A DNA stretch of 64,000 nt from Margaritispora aquatica (lineage: Eukaryota > Ascomycota > Leotiomycetes > Helotiales > Discinellaceae): NCBI GenBank assembly GCA_007644065.1, contig VJWN01000005.1, positions 1,860,001-1,924,000 on the forward strand. Reading direction: 5' to 3'. Position 1 is the first letter of the stretch, and the number at the start of each line of letters is the position of its first letter. The position numbers were made by a program, and so were the translations under genes. The notes beneath the pieces were generated by a model. That model had not been told where the DNA came from and made no database searches. It worked only from the letters and a program-made list of their open reading frames with translations. This document shows, piece by piece, positions 23,898 through 34,260 of this stretch.

Positions 23898-25524
23898 CTA
23901 ATACTTTCTCTTGCGAACGCGCACAGATAAATTACGCTGCTTCACAAACCACCTGTTTGCAGAATCTAGACGTTCCTTCTTCGGGTCAACTAGCTCAAAG
24001 TCGAAGCTCCGTAGCATCTGAGGCAAGACCATATTCATTTCCAGCATGCTGATATTTTTCCCAAGGCATGTCCTCGAGCCCATCCCAAATGTCATGAAAT
24101 ACCTCTCCATTTTTGACAGAGTTTCTGGGCTGTTCTCAATCCACCGTTCTGGGAGAAAGGCTCCAGCATTCGGGAAGACGTCTTCGTTGCTGTGGGCGAC
24201 CCAAGAGTTGATACCAACATTGACTCCACCGGGAAAATGTTGGTCACAAATGACGGCGCCTTCTTTTGGAACCTGCCTCCAGAGAGGCAGCCCTGTCGCT
24301 GGATGAATGCGAAGTCCTTCTTTGATTACAGCCTGCAGATAAGGTAACTTCTGACTGTCGGCGAACGTGTACACCTCGCCTACATCGGCAGCGTCAAGCT
24401 CTTGCCGTAACTTCTGAAGTTTGTCAGGGTGCTTCATTAGCTGGAAGAAGACAGATGTCAGCGAGATGCTAGTGGTGTCCCCCCCTGCGAAAATGTTCCC
24501 CGCCGCTTGGCCGACCACGATTGTTTCTGCCTCTGCCCTGTTGGTGTCTTTAGCAGTCGCATCAAGAAGCTTTGTTAACATATCAGGTGTCCGGTCCGGG
24601 TCAGGTTTGCCACCTCTTGCTTCATATCCGCGAATGCCTTTGTAGATGACGTCCAACGAGAAAGTGTATAGGTGACTATCCACTGGTATTAAATAAAACA
24701 GTAACGGTAGGTAGCTCCATCGAATGAAAATTCCGGCGAATGTAGCGACTAACCCGGTTGCCTCGATTGAATCGGCAACTTTGTCAAGTCCAGGAGCTGA
24801 GTCAAGAAAGCCAAAGCGTTTAGAGAACTAGATTGAAGGACTAGTCAGCCGGGACTTAGTTCTGATATCTCACTCATGATAGCCATACTGTTATTTCTCC
24901 AATTACGTCGAGAGCGTAATGCCCAAAGAGTTCAGCGATATCAAGAGGCTCACCAGCCTTTTCTTTTTCCACTAGCTTCTGACAGAAGAGTTCAATAGCA
25001 TCGTTCACAAAAGGCTCGTAGGTGACGAGCGTAGACATCGAAAAGACGTTCCCCATCTTTCGCTTCATCATTGCGTGCAGGTCGGTTCTGCGGATCGAGA
25101 ACAGATTCGACAGCGGCTCGCCAGGATCTGCCCAACCATCGTACCAATCCGACTTGATGTAGGAATTTCCAATTCCATAGATCGTCTTTACGGCTGCTGG
25201 ATCATCAATGCTGTAGTCATTCGGACCAACTCGTACGATTTTGCCTAAAGATCCAGAGATGTATTAGAAGATGGCGTTCTGAATCGATCGCAGGTGCTTA
25301 CCATATTTGCGATGAAGCTCAATATTGGTCACCTCAAAGTCGCCTTTCCACACGTTCCAGGCATACCAGAACTTAGAAAACGGGGCCAGGAATGGACCTG
25401 GCGCCTTTGGACCCCATGTGTTAAATACCCAACTGAGGATCACCCAAAGAAAGAATATAGATGGCAGTAGAAAAAGAGCACTCGTCTTAAGGGACGGGAA
25501 GGTTTGGTTATCCAGGAACGTCAT
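23898..25524 (-). CDS. Cytochrome P450 monooxygenase, pisatin-demethylase-like
   Basis: Exons 25524-25302, 25244-24889 and 24827-23898 (502 aa) join in phase. An upstream ATG at 25554 would add 10 residues. Membrane anchor about residues 8-33 (ALFLLPSIFFLWVIL). Proline hinge with PKAPGP. KIVRVGPNDYSIDDPAAVKTIYG-type region as in pisatin-demethylase-like P450s. I-helix AGGDTTS at about 307-313. ExxR (EGLR) about 363-366. Heme loop FGMGSRTCLG with Cys about 447. All key residues are present, so it should be active in the endoplasmic reticulum. It is divergent from CE2 over 851 bp, suggesting co-regulation. CYP family not assigned. Confidence 0.9.
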
Positions 25525-26375
25525 CTTTCGCTGAGAGTACGGGAAGGAAGTCACCGGGTTTACTGAAGAATACCTAGAGCGACCCTATAAGAGTACGACT
25601 GTTACAAACTAACTGTGCAGACAGCCCAAACACTTATATTCATGTGAGCCCTCGATTCCTGACACAGCGACTCATTCTGCCGATAATGGCAATTAAGCGA
25701 CTAAAGCCGACGGCAAATTTATTTACACATGTCATGAGAAGCTACCACGGTCCCACCCCCCCCCCCCTTGAACGACGTGGGAACATTCGCTAAATTAGTG
25801 GCGCCAAACCCTTTTCATACTGCCGTCGGGGAGTTCTCCGACTTAGTGGCTTGACCATAAGGATAAGGTAAGGAATGTACTGCGTTCGGTCCAAACGGCC
25901 ATCTGACATTTCGGCGTTTACCTACCTTACCTTACTGTAGTGTGTCCTCCTATGAAAGGAGATAATCTCACGTGACAGGTCTAGGTGCTTCCACAGTCCA
26001 AGTGGAAACTTTACATGGGTGCAAGTAGAAGTAGAAGTAGAAGTAGAAGTAGAAGTAGAAGTGGGAGGCAACCGCCTTTGGGTTCCTGATACAGTAGAGA
26101 TGGTTATACTCCGTATAGATGTTATATAGATACAGATACAGTCTCTCTTCTCCATTGCTCATATCGCCCGCAACGATAAACTTGAACTTCCTCCCCATTG
26201 TCGATCGCTGCACCTTCTGCACCTCCTGAGCAAGAAGCACCAAGGAGACACAATCGCTAGAAACTAAAAACATAGAGCTCAGTTCTAGCTGCTCCTGGAT
26301 CCTGACCTTTGCCGTACCAGGCACATCCTCTCTACACTGATCGCAACACAACATCCACAAGTCGCTGTTTTCAAT
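25525..26375. promoter_or_regulatory. Divergent P450 / CE2 promoter region with C-tract and AAGTAG microsatellite
   Basis: A 12-nt C run sits near 25757. A tandem (AAGTAG) array of about 6.7 copies runs 26023-26062. Repeated TACCTTACC / AGGTAAGG boxes occur near 25865-25935. It lies between two divergent cluster genes. No named operator can be assigned. Confidence 0.45.
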
Positions 26376-28105
26376 ATGACCGCCATTGGGAGCCCCGAGA
26401 ACCCGATCCCAATACCTCGCCCATCGCCCACCGGAACGACCAAGCTCAGCATCGAGGGACTTGGAACAGCCAAAGGTTTCCTCTTTGCTGATGGGGTCCG
26501 TCAGGTCTGGGGGATCCCCTACGGACGTGTCTCGAAGCGCTGGACCGTGGCTGAGTTAGCTATCAGTTGGGAGGGCGGGGTCCACGATGGAACGAAATAC
26601 GGGTGATCTCTCATTGCGTGCCTTTGTACTGGGGCATAGAACTAACCATCGTTTTTGATAGAGCTGCTTGTGCGTGCCCACCAGGTTATGACCCGGATGA
26701 CAACCCTACTGCTCCCGTTACTTGGCTCCCTCACTTGCCGCATGCGCCCGTCAACGACTTGGAGTCGTTAGTGATGAACATCACAACACCGCCTGAAGGC
26801 ACTCCCGGAGGACCTTTTCCACTCATGGTTTTCATTCATGGCGGCGGGTTCGTTTTTGGTGGCGCCGAGCATCCCGGCTATGACTGTACCCACCTTGTCT
26901 CCTATTCGGTAGCTCGGGGCACCCCTATCATCGCCATAACCTTCAGCTACCGCGTAGGGCTGAGTGGGTTCCTCGCATCCAAAGATATCCAGGCAGATCT
27001 GGCTAAGAATGGACACTCTGGTGCGGGAAACTTCGGTCTGTTGGACCAACAGTTAGCCTTAGAGTGGGTGCAGAAGTATGCCGGCAGCGTAGGGGGCGAC
27101 ACAGACAACGTAACTATCTATGGCGAATCCGCAGGGGGGGTTTCCATTGCTCTGCTGTGCGAGCTGGAGCAGCCGCCAGTCTTCCACCGAGTCTGCCTCA
27201 TGTCTGGTAATCTTTCGACCATCGTCACCTGGCCACTATCAAAACACGAAGCACGCTACCGAGCGCTTCTGCGATATTTGAAAATTGACCCCGACTCGCC
27301 CGATGCGCTTGATCGCCTGCGAGACGTCTCGGAGCAAGAACTCTGTGATGCTTCTATTCCTATCGAAGGGGGTCCAACGATGAACTTCCAAAATCCATGC
27401 AGCGATGGCGTCTACCACGCAGACGCGTTCTGGGAAACGGCCGGTAGATTCCCGGAGCAGGTAAAAAGCGTCATGATTGGTGATGTCCGCGATGAGGGCA
27501 TTCTCTGGCGCGAGCAAGTTCAAGATGAAGTTTATGAATACTACCTAGAACATTTCTCTAAATTCATGTCAGTAGAGCAGGCAGAGACGGTTCTAACCCT
27601 TTACGGCATTACACCCGACACTCCCCAGGAACAGCTCCGTTTTCGCTTTGAGGAGCTTAGTTCCGACGCTGGCTTTAAGATCCTCAACCGTTTGTGCGCC
27701 CATAACTCCAACAAAGTAGACACCTTCGCTTATCACGTGGATCAAGAATCTACGCTTGAAGACGAGATGAAAGGACTAGCCTACCATGCCATCGACATAT
27801 GTTACGTCTTCATGACATGCACGAACATCATGTCGGAGGGTCAACGGAGCTTGAGTTATAAGATGGCTGGACACTGGATCGACTTTGCCTGTGGTATTGA
27901 TCCATGGGAGAAATTTGGCGTAAAGCAAAGATGGATGGTCTATGGTCCAACGGATCAGGCAGAGATGAAGACAGAGGATGAGGATGAGGCTGTCCGCGGT
28001 TATAAGAGGATGCAGGAAATCGAGCGAATGGGGTTGCTAAACGAGTTTCACCAAGCATTTGAGGATGCGGGCATGATGATATTTAAGTTAGGGACAACCG
28101 TGTAA
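26376..28105 (+). CDS. Type B carboxylesterase (CE2)
   Basis: Exons 26376-26602 and 26662-28105 (59-nt phase-2 intron) give 556 aa. Oxyanion motif HGGGF; nucleophile GESAGG with Ser about 232; acid region IGDVRDEGILW; catalytic-His region AYHAIDICYVF. Length and motifs are normal for intracellular type B carboxylesterases. It is paralogous to CE1 along its length with the same intron position, so the two arose by duplication about 10 kb apart, in opposite orientation. Likely role: hydrolysis of a carboxylic ester early in the cluster's pathway (inference). It is convergent with the alpha/beta hydrolase downstream. Confidence 0.9.
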
Positions 28106-28584
28106 GAAAAGGCTTGGGTTGCAATAGTTTAGAAAATTAAGAATATCTATACCTAAACCAAGCCCCCTTATTTATTCCTTACCTGCCAAGTACGCTCAAG
28201 ACGACATTGTTATACACACTCAACTATCACTTTATGTTGATTATCTTTGCTTTCAGTACTCTATCGAGCAGTCAAGCACAAACATTGGCGGCGACACAAG
28301 TCCCAGAGGCTTGCAATATTGTGCTATTAGCGAGCTTATAGCTTACCTACGTGCTGGGAATGAGATTGCAGACCGTACAACTGTATCAGCAAGACGGTTT
28401 CGAAACGATAAGTTCAGGACAAACTTCATGGACAATAATTCTACAAGGCCCTAGCCTTCTAACCATTCTCGATTTCTCGAATCCCCCTTTCAAGAAAAAC
28501 TTGACCAACTCAACTCCACGTTGGAACACACTGATTAGGACCATTTCACAAATTGTTGTCAAGCCTCCTATCAAGCAGTTTATC
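28106..28584. other. Convergent 3' regions of CE2 and the alpha/beta hydrolase
   Basis: 479 bp. Small frames here have no independent support. Nothing else recognised. Confidence 0.45.
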
Positions 28585-29484
28585 TTACTCACCACCAACC
28601 AACTCCTTCAATATCTCCCCCCCCTTTCTAACAACTAAGCTCAAATGTCCCTCCCCATCTAGAACCCTTAACTCGGCACCCCTAATCATCTCTACAGCAT
28701 TCCTCACTGTCCCAACAGGACAATTCAAATCCCCCCCCCCTTGCCACAAAACCACCCTCTCACCCCCCTCAATCGCCTTTAACTCAAACCCCCACCTCCC
28801 TGCCAATAGCCGACCCTCACACACCGCACCTCTACTTCCCTCCCTTAGACTCTCGCAAAAACTTTTAACCATCACATCGCTCACCCGTTCATCCTTCAAA
28901 CAGATTTTATCTTCTTCGGATGGAACAGCCATTGTGCTCAATGTGCGCCTTCTGAATAGCTCAGGGGAGTGTAGAGCCGGGCGGGAGAAGTAGAAATCCA
29001 TCCCCATCTCCACGAGCCTAGGAACCCAGCCTAGGAGAAAAAACTGGATTTTCTGACTCCACAGCATATTTGCGCTCTCTCTTTCTATGCCATAGAAGCC
29101 TGACACCACAGCTACGTTCAGCAGACGATCGCTAGGAATTTGTGCAGCGCACGCAAGTGCATATGGACAGCCCGCCGAAACGCCTAAGACCTTGAATCTC
29201 TTCGCAGAGAGATGATCCGCCATGGCTATGATGTCGTGAGGGAAATCAAGGATCTGGCGAGAGGGCTGGAAGGTGGAGGACCCAATGCCGGGACGGTCGA
29301 TGGTGATGATATATGCATTTGTGTTCTGGAGAAAGGGTAGCCAGAGAGAGGTTTCTACGTGTGAGGATGGCCAGCCGTGACAGTAGAAGATCGGGGGTGA
29401 GGAAGAGGGAGAGCCGTGGGTAGTGTAGGCGAGTTTTCGGCCGTCGAGAAGGGTTAGTGTTTGGGTTGTTGGGATTGGATCCAT
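28585..29484 (-). CDS. Alpha/beta hydrolase
   Basis: Intronless, 299 aa from the ATG at 29484 (MDPIPTTQTLTLLDGRKLAY). The open frame continues 60 codons upstream to 29664, but that part has no family resemblance. Motifs: HGWPSS oxyanion turn, TIDRPGIGSS, nucleophile elbow GVSAG (Ser about 103), candidate acid Asp in GGDLNCPVG, and catalytic His in GEGHLSLV near the end. This is the usual order and length for soluble hydrolases of the epoxide-hydrolase/esterase group. The substrate is unknown. The gene is GC-rich and its complementary strand is pyrimidine-rich (several C8-C10 runs around 28720-28750). Confidence 0.82.
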   Translation of the reverse strand: MDPIPTTQTLTLLDGRKLAYTTHGSPSSSPPIFYCHGWPSSHVETSLWLPFLQNTNAYIITIDRPGIGSSTFQPSRQILDFPHDIIAMADHLSAKRFKVLGVSAGCPYALACAAQIPSDRLLNVAVVSGFYGIERESANMLWSQKIQFFLLGWVPRLVEMGMDFYFSRPALHSPELFRRRTLSTMAVPSEEDKICLKDERVSDVMVKSFCESLREGSRGAVCEGRLLAGRWGFELKAIEGGERVVLWQGGGDLNCPVGTVRNAVEMIRGAELRVLDGEGHLSLVVRKGGEILKELVGGE

Positions 29485-30514
29485 GGTTACTTTTAGGCAG
29501 TATAGCTCACTTGAGGGAATTTCAAGATGATGGAGTCTATTTAAATACGTTATGGGTTCGAGATGCGGTGGTCTGATATCTTTATCGAGACCATAACGCG
29601 GAGGAATAGTGGTCCGACTTGCTGACACATTCGACGCCTCAAAAACCTTTCTGCACAGTTGCACAAGTCATGATAAGTAGAGAAACCGTTGGTGTTCGAT
29701 GTTACTAAAAGGGCGGGTAGCAGTAGAGAATGGTGGGGACAGCTACGACTGACTTGTTTTGAGCTTTCGAGCATCTTTATAGAAATTAGAACTTGGTGCG
29801 AATATCCTGGCTTCGACTCCACCTGCCTTACTTATAAGCTATATCCTCTGTCGACGACCCTGGGGTATGGAGCCTATTGAAGATTCGTAACCTTCGATAT
29901 TTGACTATCCTTGGCCTATACGGTTATATCGCATCTAATGTGCGCAAATGTCTGAGGGTGCAAACACACAAGAAACTATTCCCGTGGATTTCGTGGATCT
30001 TGTTGCCGGATGGTTCATTTGACTTGGTGGCGGGTAGCAATACCGTAATAAGTCAACACTCTGTATTAATAGCCCCAGTCTGCCAGATAACTGAATAGAC
30101 GCGGTCTCACAACAAATCTTCCGCTCGCTGGCAGCAAATGTGAACACTACTGATATAATCGGCATGTTGAGGATGGAGGAGCCTCTCGAGCGCATCGCTC
30201 AACATCTAAACCAACTAGCCAAAGGAAGAGTAATTTCTTCTATTTCGTCAGCAGTTGGTGATGCTGACTTAGATATGCGTGAACGGTGACTTCAAAGCAC
30301 ATCTCCCTCTCGGGTATGTATCGCACGATTAGCCTAGGCTCGGCTATCCGGCATGTAAACACCACCCCCAGGGAAGACAAGAGATTCAAGACTTCGGAGA
30401 TAACGAGACATGATCAAGAAGGCCAATATGCTCCACGTTATATCCTATATTAACGTCAAAATCCGTCCACTTATCAAACTACTGCCATGACAGCACTCTT
30501 CATTCCTAGTCAAC
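29485..30514. other. Intergenic, no supported gene
   Basis: About 1 kb of mixed composition. Short frames only; no repeat or RNA recognised. Confidence 0.4.
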
Positions 30515-30770
30515 GAACCCCATTGGCCAGCAACTCAGCGTGCTTAGCGAGGAGCAGAGTATGGCTAAGCAATTCCCTTCCTTGCAGTTGCCACGAGAGC
30601 GGAGCAATTGCTGCGCCAATCTCAGCAGTTGGAGGGCCGCCAATGTCGTTCTGAGGCAAGACGCCTTGCGCCTACTGCTTCTTCTAATGCTTCTTGTAGT
30701 ACCGCCAGCCGATGAACAGCAACAGCATTCCGACAACGGTAGCTAGCACGGCAATGGCGACTGCAGTGCA
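30515..30770 (-). pseudogene. Decayed fragment of a single-pass membrane protein
   Basis: One minus-strand frame reads a hydrophobic segment (VAIAVLATVVGMLLLFIGW) followed by YYKKH and a tail with LPQNDIGGPPTAEIGA. This is typical of the transmembrane-plus-cytoplasmic end of Mid2/WSC-type or similar fungal surface proteins. Two stops interrupt the frame just after the membrane segment, and no ectodomain is present. A fragment only; family uncertain. Confidence 0.4.
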
Positions 30771-31223
30771 TTGTTTAATTTTGCTAAAGTTAGAATCAAG
30801 TCTATCTCACCCATTCTTGATAAAGCCTTATTTTTGGTGACCTTGCACAACACAATGAAAACGTAACTCGGTTCGCCTTCCTTACTACGAGTCTCAAGTA
30901 AAGATAGAACACCCACTATCATCTGCGCGCTCGTCGGCCTCTCGAAGTCACTACCCTCTCAACCTATCACACAAGAAGCGCATGGCTGTGACACGCTCTA
31001 GCCTCTTGGCATATGGCACAAAAAGGAGGTTTTGGCGGTGACGACTCCGCTGATCAGCTCAAAAATGTATCCGAAGGTCATCACGATGGAAACTCACCAG
31101 CGTTTCTACAAGAGCTTGAGCAAGGGAGACAGCTATCGGAGTATGATATATGGAGGACGCAAGGGCATATTCGCGGAAGATGAGGAGAGGAAACGAGGCT
31201 CAATGTGTGTCAGTTGTATGTCA
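30771..31223. other. Intergenic, nothing recognised
   Basis: Mixed-composition DNA leading into an AT-rich repeat. No gene supported. Confidence 0.4.
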
Positions 31224-31423
31224 CGTGCTTTTGTATATAATATTCGGTTATTATTATTCTTACCTTAATCTTACTATATTCTATATTTTATATACTATTA
31301 TATAAGATTAAGTACTATAGGCGCTAATCTAGGTATTTATATAGAGCTCTTTACTACTATCGAAGCTTTTTAGACTTTTTAATCCTATCTATTTTACCTA
31401 CTACGTTCTTACGTGATTTACCT
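31224..31423. repeat. AT-rich dispersed repeat, copy 2
   Basis: Nearly identical to the left ~200 bp of 13801-14106, same orientation, including shared TATAATATTCGGTTATTA and GGCGCTAATCTA. The right terminus found in copy 1 is missing here, so this copy is 3'-truncated or boundaries differ. Confidence 0.65.
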
Positions 31424-31639
31424 CCTTATTTATTTTTTATAATCCGCCACAGATGGATTCAACAGAAAAGAATCTGGTATAAATACAACAAGCTTAAATT
31501 GACACCAGTGAATGCGATATCAACTCCCTAAACTCGTCTTTTCACACTCTCATGATCATATGACCAACTCCGCATTCTATAAAGCTAGCCTAAGAGACAT
31601 TGTATGCCCAGTATTACTAGTGCAATAAGAAGAACAGAG

Positions 31640-33503
31640 TTATGAAATAAACTCTTGAACGAAGACTTCAATCGCCTGTAGCACCAGGTTGATATGCATT
31701 TCCTCATGAACCATGTTTACAGAGAAGAAACCCCTCTTTCCAACATATAAGCCATGCTCCAACATATGGAAGAAAAAGCTGTCAAGTAATACATCCTTTG
31801 ATGCTCCTTGAAAATGAAGCCCAACAAGGCTTCCAAAGCCTGTAGCCTCTAGCTTAGATTCACAGCCATAATCCGTAGCAATGCGATTGATTTTATCACG
31901 AAGCAAATCCCCGAGACTATTCATCCGCATGAAGACATCTTCAGTGAGCAGCGCTGATGCGGCGATACCAGCAGTCATTGCAAAAATGTTGTTGTTAAAT
32001 GTCCCGGAATGTGTCAAGCTTTGTGACTGATCTCCAGCCAAATCGTGGAAGTTAAATCTCCCCATGATATCTTGCTTCCCCCCAAAAGCCCCAAAAGCAA
32101 AACCTCCACCGAGATATTTACCCAAAGTGGTCATATCAGGTTTGATATCGAAATGGCCTTGAATTCCGTGAACATGCAATCTTGATGTCATGACTTCGTC
32201 AAAGATGAGAATCGCACCGATTTCGGTTGCTGCCTTTCGGAGAAATCGAAGGAAGTCGATGTTCCCAGGTATACAGCCTCCTGCTCCAAGGACTGGCTCC
32301 ACAAGGATAACTGCGATCTTGTCTGTCAAAAGGCGTTTGGTACCCTCAATAACATTGTATGGAGCGATAACAAAGTTGTGCGGGATGTTCATTGGTTCAG
32401 ACTTATTGTGGAAGCAGATGGTTCCTCCATGGTAGCCATTTGCAAACACCAATACCTGATAGGATTGCAAAATTAGAAACAAATTTCTTAGGCAAGTTGA
32501 GAAACTAAGACTTACTTGACTTCGCTGCGTATGAATTTTGGCCACCCGATCGCCATCTGATTTGCCTCTGTCTCCGAGTTGCAGAAACGAATGCGTTCCA
32601 TACTGGGAAATCGCTGTTGTATCAAGCTCCCAAATATTGCTTCATGCTCAGTGAGCCCACCAAGATGAAAGCCAGTCTTCAATGCCGCCTGAACCGCGGC
32701 TTGAATTGTTGGATGAGAGTGTCCATAGATTCCTGCCGAGTACTCGGATACAAAATCGACATATTCTCGACCATCGAGAGAGGTGACATGAAAATCTCGC
32801 CCTGATGCCAGAACCAGAGGGAATGGAGAATAAGCCAAGACAGATCTTGTGTTTCCACCAGGAAGAATCTTCTTTGCTACATTGTAGGCGGCCTCTGACT
32901 TGGTGTTCTCCTTGGTGTATGTCTGGAGTAGCTGTGTCAATCTTTCATTCACTGCTCGATTGGAAGGTCCGGCATCCATAGAGGTGAAGCTCGAATGAGA
33001 TCCACCCCCATCTGAAGTTGAGATGGGAGTAGTAGAACTAGATTGAAATGGATATATCGTCTTTTCACCATGCCGAGACTCGGCATATATTGTAACGAGA
33101 TCCTTCATATACAGTATTTTGGATCTGGAGCCTCTCTCAATCCATATGGGAGAACCCTCCCTTGCTGTGTGTACAGTCTTAGAAGCAAGATCGAGAATTT
33201 TGATCTCCCCTAGCACTACATTAACGATTGTTGCGCGACAGGGCTTATTTATCAACCGAAGCGCTCTTACCCGATACAACATATTTTGCTTCATCATGCT
33301 CTGAAAGCAACACTTCTGAATTTTCTTTGGATTCACCAACATGCTTCCAGGCACCGATAGAGAGGGGTATTTCCGAGTTAGGACTATAAACTTATTAGCG
33401 ACAAAATTTCAGCCGACAAAAGACGAATCACCGTCGGCTCCTATTACCACTCATAACAACTCTTTAGGTATAGTGCAGCACTCAGGCGAAAAGTCCTTGG
33501 CAT
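31640..33503 (-). pseudogene. Cupin-class III aminotransferase fusion, carrying one frameshift
   Basis: Exons 33503-33448, 33383-33271, 33209-32516 and 32455-31640 join in phase except for one missing base near 32543-32547, after NSETEANQMAIG. About 559 aa are expected if the frame were continuous. Residues 1-110 are a cupin domain homologous to the gene at 46185-46680. Residues about 145-559 resemble PLP-dependent glutamate-1-semialdehyde-aminomutase-type aminotransferases: PGGNTRSVL, GYHGG, FDEVMTSR (PLP Asp), TTLGKYLGGG (PLP Lys about 401). The phosphate-binding NSGTEA motif reads NSETEA, an unusual change. The break lies beside a short C run, so it may be a sequencing error rather than true decay. 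Likely role, if functional: transamination of an amine or amino-acid intermediate, with a sensing or modifying cupin. Confidence 0.78.
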
Positions 33504-34260
33504 ATACTCCTTAATTGTGCAAAAGACAAAGGGGAAGGGGATATCACTGTACCTGGATTATGTCAAGAGTCCTGTTTCACTGCTTGTGGAAGTCGAAAGA
33601 AAATTAGTACAGCGTTGATCTAATACAGCTGAAGTTGAATGACAAGATGTCTGTCAGAATTGTCCACGATGCAGCGCTCGGTCACGAGTTTCCCTTTAAC
33701 TCCAAGAATGACTACTGGAATCACTTAGTAGCTTCAGAGTTAGTCTTAGATTTCCATTTGCTGGCCACTGGGCGCATAATTGCAGATGGGCCATTTCCAC
33801 AACTCTTTGGTACAAATGAAGAAAGGCTTCAGTTTTCGAAACGTATAAAATTCCCCACATGTAAAAGTGGGCTCGAGCGGTGAAATTGAAGTGAAGATCG
33901 AATGGGTTGACAGATTGTGAAGCGATTTAAGCGAAACAGGGGAGTGAAAGATGGGGCGGAAAAAGTCCCCGGCGGTAGCTTTTGGTTCATAACTGCGAGT
34001 CAGTCTTTTTTTCATGCTGAAATTGACCGCAACTGTACAAAATTTGTCCAGGATACGACTCTCGAACTATGTAGAGCAATATAAACAGTCCCGAATAGGA
34101 GTTTTCTGCTTGAGATAGGCGCCAGTTCTCTTATCTCCAATCTATATAACCGTATATCTCGTCAGATGGCTATCAGCAGTCACTAAGGCTGATCAGCTAT
34201 GAGTATAAGGTGTGCCTAGCCACCAGCTAATTTTCAAACCACACCTCTTTGTTCAGCATA
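33504..34260. promoter_or_regulatory. Divergent region between aminotransferase and permease
   Basis: 757 bp between divergent starts. An 82-codon plus-strand frame (33635-33883) is open but resembles nothing I know. It could be a decayed gene remnant. Confidence 0.35.

Noticed and set aside
33635..33883. 82-codon plus-strand frame
   Set aside because: No recognisable family or partner exon, and it lies in a divergent promoter.
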